NCBI GenBank assembly: GCA_016758965.1
Contig: JAEPRB010000083.1
Span: 1-64,000 of the forward strand
Direction: 5' to 3'
Source of the DNA: Circinella minor
Taxonomy: Eukaryota; Mucoromycota; Mucoromycetes; Mucorales; Lichtheimiaceae
DNA length: 64,000 bases
Shown here in pieces: positions 58,515-64,000 of the stretch. The position numbers were made by a program, and so were the translations under genes. Position 1 is the stretch's first letter; each line of letters starts with the position of its first letter. The notes beneath the pieces were generated by a model that worked only from the letters and a program-made list of their open reading frames with translations, was not told where the DNA came from and did not search any database.

Positions 58515-59699
58515 AAAATTAAAGAGAATGAAATCAAATTATTCTTTTTTTATTTTTCGTTATTATTGTTGTATATATATAATATATCCCCCCACCACTA
58601 TCAAAAAAAACCTAAAGTTTTTATTTAAGTTTTTTGTTTTTTTTTTCTTTTAGCTCACCTTCCTCAGTTGCTTGATCTGCCTAAAACAACAGCTTTAAAA
58701 AAAACACAATACGTACCTAAAAACTTTAATTTTTTTTAACTTATACTCTTTACTTTTTTTATTCTTCAAGTTTATTTTTTAATAATATATTTTTTAGTTA
58801 CTTACTATTACTATTTCCTTTTATTCACCATGAAAATTCCAATGAATTAATTTGTATCTAAATGAAGATTATCGGGATTGACAGAAACGACTTGAGCCTT
58901 ATTAGGAATATTTACACATGGACAAAATAAGTTTTGTGATTGTAATACAACACTAAGAATTTGTGGGAAGAAAAAAAAAAATTAGGAAGCTGGGGTAACA
59001 CAATGAGTTTCATTCTTAGCATTTTATATTACTCGTGTGCTTGTTCATTTTATTGTGGAGAAGGACCAGTCAATATATAAAGTGGAACACAAGTTGTATT
59101 ATTATCGATGGTGAAACACACTTTTCTTTTTCTTATTAACTTTATAAAATACATTATTAAATGTACTTGACAGCCTGAAAAAGTTATATACCTTTATATT
59201 AAAAAGACTTAAACTTAATCTATTATTGTATCAAAGAAATAACGAAGTATATTTCTACAGATATATAATAGAGCGATCTTGTTTGTTTTTTTAACGGTGG
59301 TTAAACAAATGATTAATATATATTCTTACTCTTTTTTTTTCTTAATAAATAACCGGGTGAGGTTAAAATTTTTATTTACGGCATATACATGTATGAAAAT
59401 GGAACAAAGGGGTGTAACACCAAAAAAGAGAATAATACATATAATTCAAGAACTAGATTGACAATTTACTAGCTATTATAATAAGGAATCAGAAGCGATG
59501 TTTTGAGAAAAAGAGAGGACTAATCATCAGAGGGAGCTTGCAACGAGTGAATAATTTTTAATACCGATATGAGCGTCATAGGCTATATTCTTACTCTTAA
59601 ATTTGACCAATTACTACAGTTTTCTTTTTACCAATTGTTGGCATGCCTTACATACTTTCTAATATGTTCATGGAAAAATCGTTAGCAATCCATATTTAT
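58515..59699. other. intergenic, no gene seen
   Basis: About 1.2 kb of AT-rich spacer with poly-T and poly-A runs. No coding sequence supported. Confidence 0.6.
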
Positions 59700-59940
59700 C
59701 AAAAGATGTCTATCAGGAAAGCAGACTTAATACAATCTATTAAAAGTTAAAGCTAAAAAATAAGTAGCACAATACAACAAATTATCCAATTGATGGTTAA
59801 TGTGCAAAGCGTTCAACTTTTTACGTAGATCATAAAATCCATTTTCCTCTTCCTGAACACCTATTTTCAATTTCTTTTTCGCTTTTTCAGCGTTACTGAT
59901 TCTGGTGTCCTTGTTATTGCTATTGTTTATATGCCTCAAA
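59700..59940 (-). repeat. degenerate dispersed repeat, copy 2
   Basis: Similar to 22555-22865 in the same orientation. The minus strand still has a 70-codon frame including AEKAKKKLKIGVQEEENGFY and DLRKKLNALHIN. This copy is less decayed than the first. The head (GAAAGCAGACTTAAT) matches the core of the tandem unit at 1-326. Confidence 0.6.
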
Positions 59941-60192
59941 AAAAAGGAGAGTTAAAATTGTGATACACTGTTGATACCCTATTGACACCCATAAGCTTAT
60001 ATTGATTGTGGATAAAACAATGAAATGCTTTTAGTTCTCCCTAAAGCTTGGAATGTCTTGAAAACTGGTAGCAACATCACCGAGTTCAATAGCGGAGTTC
60101 TTGCATTTTGTAGTTGACGCTGACTTCGGACACAAGTGAACGACAGTTTAGAAGTTCTTCAATCCATCGGCCACCCATATAAATCCAACAAG

Positions 60193-61554
60193 ATGGAGGA
60201 GACTCAAAACATGATTAATGAAGTACAAGAATTATTGGCTATTGAACCCAATGATGCTAGTTTACAACAATTATTAGAACAGCTTGATGTAACTCTTAAT
60301 GAACAACAGCAGCAACAACAGCAACAGCAAGAAGAAGAAAAACGGAATTTAGAATCTTGCGTTATACCTTTTTCAATGGACAACCATTGTTATTTACTTC
60401 CAGCCATCATTATCGACAACATTAATAATGATTCCAATGAAAGTACTGTATTCATTGCAACACCCATCACACGTGCCACAATACCTTGTTCTGAATTTCT
60501 TAGTGGACGTTCGTGTGGTTGCGCAACACATGGTATCACAATACCAAACAATGATTTATTACCCATGGAAGTGTTATCACAAGAAAATTATCATTTGGAT
60601 CAAAAAGTATGGGTTAAAAATAATAATAGTGATGGGATTTATGTCATGGCAACAGTTGAGGATCACTTGGAAACTACTGGCGAATGGCGCGTGCAAATTA
60701 TATCCACACGCCAAATCAAAACAGTACAAACATTGCTGCCTGTCATCGATTTATTAGACGATATGCACAATGACAGCAGTAACGATGCAGATGACATATC
60801 TGACCAGAATCAGGATGATGATGATGATCAAATTGCTATTGATATTATGGAACAAAAGAGACAAAATCATGATCAATGGGCCGGTTGGCAACAGCACACT
60901 ACTGGTTTTGGTGCCAAGATGCTGGCCAAAATGGGTTACGTTACAGTAAGTCTGAACCCATCTGTGTATTTTTTCGGGGGGAGGGGCACCTTCAAGGTGT
61001 GGTTTTTATTCAACTATAGATAGGGCCAAGGATTAGGTCGTGAAAGTCAAGGTCTGGTGAATCCAATTGAGGCAACCAAGCGACGAGGTGGAGATCGGCT
61101 TGGGCTTGGTACTAGGACCGCTTCTGAAAAAAAGAAAACGATCAACAAAAAGAAGAGCAAAAAACAGCAGAAGCAGCGCCAACTACAGAAACCTCAAGTT
61201 AATCAAGACATTTTTTCAGTGATGAATAAAATGCTTGCCAACAACAATTCTTCATCAGTGGAAAACAAACAACAACAGGAAAAAGTACAACCCGGCGTGT
61301 CAAATAAGAAAGAAGATACTAAGTCAAGACAGAGAGACCTAGCTAATTTACATTCAAGGCTCGCATCTACACAAGCTGAACTGGCTCGTGCAATGGATTC
61401 TGTACGTCGCAACAAAGGAACATCTATGGAAAGTCAATTTAAAGACCAAGTAAAATCGATAGAACGAAAATTGGATCAGCTTAAATCCCAAGCGGCTACA
61501 TTAGAACGAAATATCAATAGGAGTAAAGATAGAGAGAAAATGATTTCATTCTGA
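60193..61554 (+). CDS. ZGPAT-like G-patch protein
   Basis: Two exons, 60193-60945 and 61024-61554, give 427 residues. The start is the first ATG of the frame (METTQ-like MEETQ). The frame is open further upstream but has no ATG there. The N-terminus has a coiled helix and poly-Gln (about 38-46). A Cys/His cluster IPCSEFLSGRSCGCATHG stands where the CCCH finger of ZGPAT would be. A Tudor-like central part (VWVKNNNSDGIYVMATVED) and an acidic stretch follow. The G-patch is canonical: TTGFGAKMLAKMGYVTGQGL, with GLVNPIEA after it, split by the intron. A basic, coiled-coil C-terminus ends the protein. G-patch proteins activate DEAH-box RNA helicases; the human relative is a nuclear repressor. It converges with the deacetylase gene (297 bp between stops). 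Confidence 0.88.
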
Positions 61555-61851
61555 TGATAAAAGCGAAGATACAGCTATATTATCTTTTTAATGGAAGAAG
61601 AGAAATGTAGAAAGAAGTGGAAACGTTATTCTTTTATTTTATTTTTTACTAATAACAGTATGTGTAGATTGTGTTTAAATATGAATGTAAAAAATTATAT
61701 TGTATTTGTTGCTGTTACATATATGATGATGATAATAAAGAAAAATAATACTAACAAATTGATTGAGTGTATATATATAGAAGGGGGATGGGGAATAAAA
61801 TTTCTTATTGGATTGAATTGGAGTAGTTTTTGTCTTGTTTCTTTTTCTATT

Positions 61852-63560
61852 CTAACTTAATTTGACCTCGTCACCAGCAACATAGACACGTTGAACTTTA
61901 ACTTCACCTGAAGAATCATCAAGGAACACAAAGTCTGCATCACCACCAACATTTAAAGTACCCTTTCTATTACTAATACCGAGTAACTCTGCAGGATGTA
62001 ATGTGGCTGCTTCAATAGCTTCTACAAGAGTACAGTTTGTAAATCGTTGGAAGTTTCGAATACATTCATCTATTGTGACAGTGCTGTAAATAATTATATA
62101 TTTTTAGTTTAATATTTTAATTCCGTTCTACTCTGTTCTCCTTTCTCCCACTAAAAAAATTAAATATATGACGTAATGCTCATGACCTTTACCTTCCTGC
62201 TAATGTACTTGTGCCTTTGACGTATGCAGCACCATTGTGATCTACAGAAACGTCACGACCACCGAGGGTATACGTGCCAGCAGGTAAACCCATGGCAGAT
62301 AAGGCATCCTATATTTCATTATTTCCCTTAGTTAATTTCTTACTTTTTGTATCTCAGCACACATACATTTTTCTTATCTCATTCCCTTCCTAATTTTCTT
62401 ACAGTAACCAAAACAGCGCCGGTAGGATGGGAGTAATAGGCAATGCGAACTGAGTTTGGATGAACATGAACACCATCACAAATAATACCATAGAATGGAC
62501 GTGGATCAGGCTTGGTGCGACATGGAGAGGTATCAGAGGGTTCTGGATGACCCTTGGATGATTCAGGGATGGGCAAATCAGCTGCTCCGAGTACACCAAT
62601 CAATCCAGGGTCACGATGGTGAAACTAACACAAATAACCAAAAAAGAAACTGAGTATATTTTTTTCTTACATAACTCGTATACTTATTATAAACAAAAAA
62701 AATTGTAAAAACTTACTGCTTGCATGGCATTAAACAAATGGGTAATACTAGTAGCACCTTTAACAACGGCTTGTTCAGCTTCGGCGATTTTACAGGCAGA
62801 ATGACCAAGAGCAACCTTAATACCGCGGGCAACAATATCAGGAATGGCATCAGTGACACCATCTAACTCGGGTGCCAAAGTCATGATACTAACGGCCTTG
62901 TTACCCTTTTTAAGTTCATCTCCATAAGCATCGTCGAAGTCTTTAATACCATTTTCTGCTGTTCGGAAAACAGCTTGTTTGTGTGCACCCTTTTTTTCTA
63001 CTGAAATGAAGGGTCCTTCAATATGAGCGCCAAGAATTTCTGCTCCGCCGGTAGCTGAACCCTTGCGGGCATTCAAGTGGGGGAGCACCTGAAACAATAA
63101 TTTTACATTTGGTTTAAGAAACTTTCATCCTTTGGGTAATGGTAGCAGTAATATAAAAAAAAAGTATCGGGCTATTTACCTTTTGATATACTGCAGGTTC
63201 AGAACTAACAACAGTAGGACAAAATGATGTACATCCATATTGTAATAAACCTTTGGCTACTTTATTAATATCAGCTTGAATCTTTTCATCAGAACCTTCA
63301 TAATCGGCAAAATCAATGCCATAAGCACCGTTGATTTGGGTATCGATAAATCCGGGGGCGACAATTTGACCCTTGGCGTCGATAATTTCATCAGCATCTC
63401 TCAAATGATCAAAAAACAAGCTTTGTGGATCGATAATTTTGCCATTTTGAAACCAAAGATAGGAGCCTTCAACAATTTTATGATTTTTTAAAAGTCGAGC
63501 ATTAATAATCTTGTAAATAGGACTTGAACAGCATTGCTTATTGTCTTTAATAGGACACAT
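61852..63560 (-). CDS. nagA: N-acetylglucosamine-6-phosphate deacetylase
   Basis: Five exons on the minus strand: 63560-63180, 63088-62717, 62624-62403, 62308-62193 and 62083-61852, giving 440 residues. The start is the ATG at 63560, preceded by A-rich sequence; another in-frame ATG lies at 63584. Active-site features are all present: [21 protein letters not shown] (metal-binding Glu151), ALGHS (His222), THLFNAM (His244), GVHVHP and the catalytic Asp326 in TDALSAMG. The enzyme converts GlcNAc-6-P to glucosamine-6-P plus acetate, the second step of GlcNAc use from chitin (Dac1 in Candida). A 20-residue insertion near 270-290 is rich in Pro and Ser. No other GlcNAc gene is adjacent in the window. 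Confidence 0.95.
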
Positions 63561-64000
63561 TTTTGTATTAGTATTAATGTACATGAGGAAATTTTTAAAA
63601 AAAAGAGAAGAAAAAGAAGATGTTGAGAAAGCAGAAGAAAAGAAAAGAGTTGTATATGTTGAGTGGGTTGGAAAAAGAAAGAAAAAGAAGGAATTAAAAA
63701 AAAAGGGCCAAATAAAAATAAGGGTTCAAAAAAGTTTTCCACCATCGAAAAAAAGTAGCGGACTTTTCAATGATTACATAATTTTCCAGGGTTCCCCAAA
63801 TGAGTCATTCATATGAAAAAAGGGTCCCTGATGAAGTTAACTGGGTTTATTGACTAAGCAAGAACCTCACACAGTATTGGATAACCCCGTGTTAAGGTTT
63901 AAAATTATAAGCGGGACGGGAAAAATTATTATTCAGCTATTAATGATTATTCAGGGTCCATCCTGTTCGTTCGAATCCGTGTTTATAGTGAATTTCAATA
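63561..64000. other. intergenic, no gene seen
   Basis: Leader and promoter region of the deacetylase gene, with a purine-rich stretch at 63590-63720 on the plus strand. Nothing else supported up to the window edge. Confidence 0.6.

Noticed and set aside
60136..60192. Upstream extension of the G-patch protein frame
   Set aside because: The frame begins with GTG, not ATG; the first ATG is at 60193 and fits the family N-terminus.
63960..63985. T-loop-like GTTCGAATCCG near the window end
   Set aside because: No matching D or anticodon arm upstream; a cloverleaf cannot be folded.

Overview
This is a nuclear segment of an AT-rich fungal genome, most likely an early-diverging fungus of the Mucoromycota (Mucorales type). 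The evidence is short GT-AG introns (24 to 170 bp), compact genes in long AT-rich spacers full of dinucleotide and trinucleotide runs, and the gene set: Skn7, an SRF-type MADS protein, Brf1, Pfa4, a SUR7/PalI protein, GlcNAc-6-P deacetylase and a Zn2Cys6 regulator. Decayed DNA and LINE-type transposons of kinds I associate with Mucoromycota also fit. No rRNA gene, tRNA gene or CRISPR array was seen.

Layout. 1-1.6 kb: a 57-bp tandem array, then a putative PD-(D/E)XK nuclease-like gene. 2.7-5.2 kb (-): a RhoGEF of the DH-only type. 6.8-8.3 kb: a dead LINE. 9.2-13.2 kb: the palmitoyltransferase Pfa4 and a KH-domain protein in tandem. 16.6-20.9 kb: the response regulator Skn7 and the MADS-box protein Mcm1 in tandem. 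20.9-25.5 kb: gene-poor. 25.6-27.7 kb (-): an MFS sugar transporter with two disabling lesions. 31.0-31.4 kb: a palindromic transposon-like element with phased repeats. 31.9-34.7 kb: Brf1. 37.5-39.4 kb: a second RhoGEF, paralogous to the first. 41.4-45.7 kb: a graveyard of nested transposon relics and MITEs. 45.9-48.4 kb: a Zn2Cys6 regulator. 48.6-51.4 kb (-): NOSIP and a membrane-anchored SGNH hydrolase. 51.4-57.7 kb: gene-poor. 57.7-58.5 kb: a SUR7/PalI protein. 60.2-61.6 kb: a ZGPAT-like G-patch protein. 61.9-63.6 kb (-): GlcNAc-6-P deacetylase.

The genes are housekeeping and regulatory and do not form one cluster. Loose functional links are cell wall, osmotic and polarity control (Skn7, Mcm1, two RhoGEFs, SUR7/PalI, Pfa4, GlcNAc catabolism). 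Exon coordinates were derived by hand from splice consensus and reading-frame closure; every intact multi-exon model sums to a multiple of three.

The most unusual signals are these. Two unrelated palindromic elements each carry iterons at a regular 21-23 bp spacing in both arms. One MITE is inserted at a TA inside another. A dispersed degenerate repeat shares its core with the tandem array at the window edge. The sugar transporter is broken. The nonsense codons in relics look like C-to-T (G-to-A) changes.
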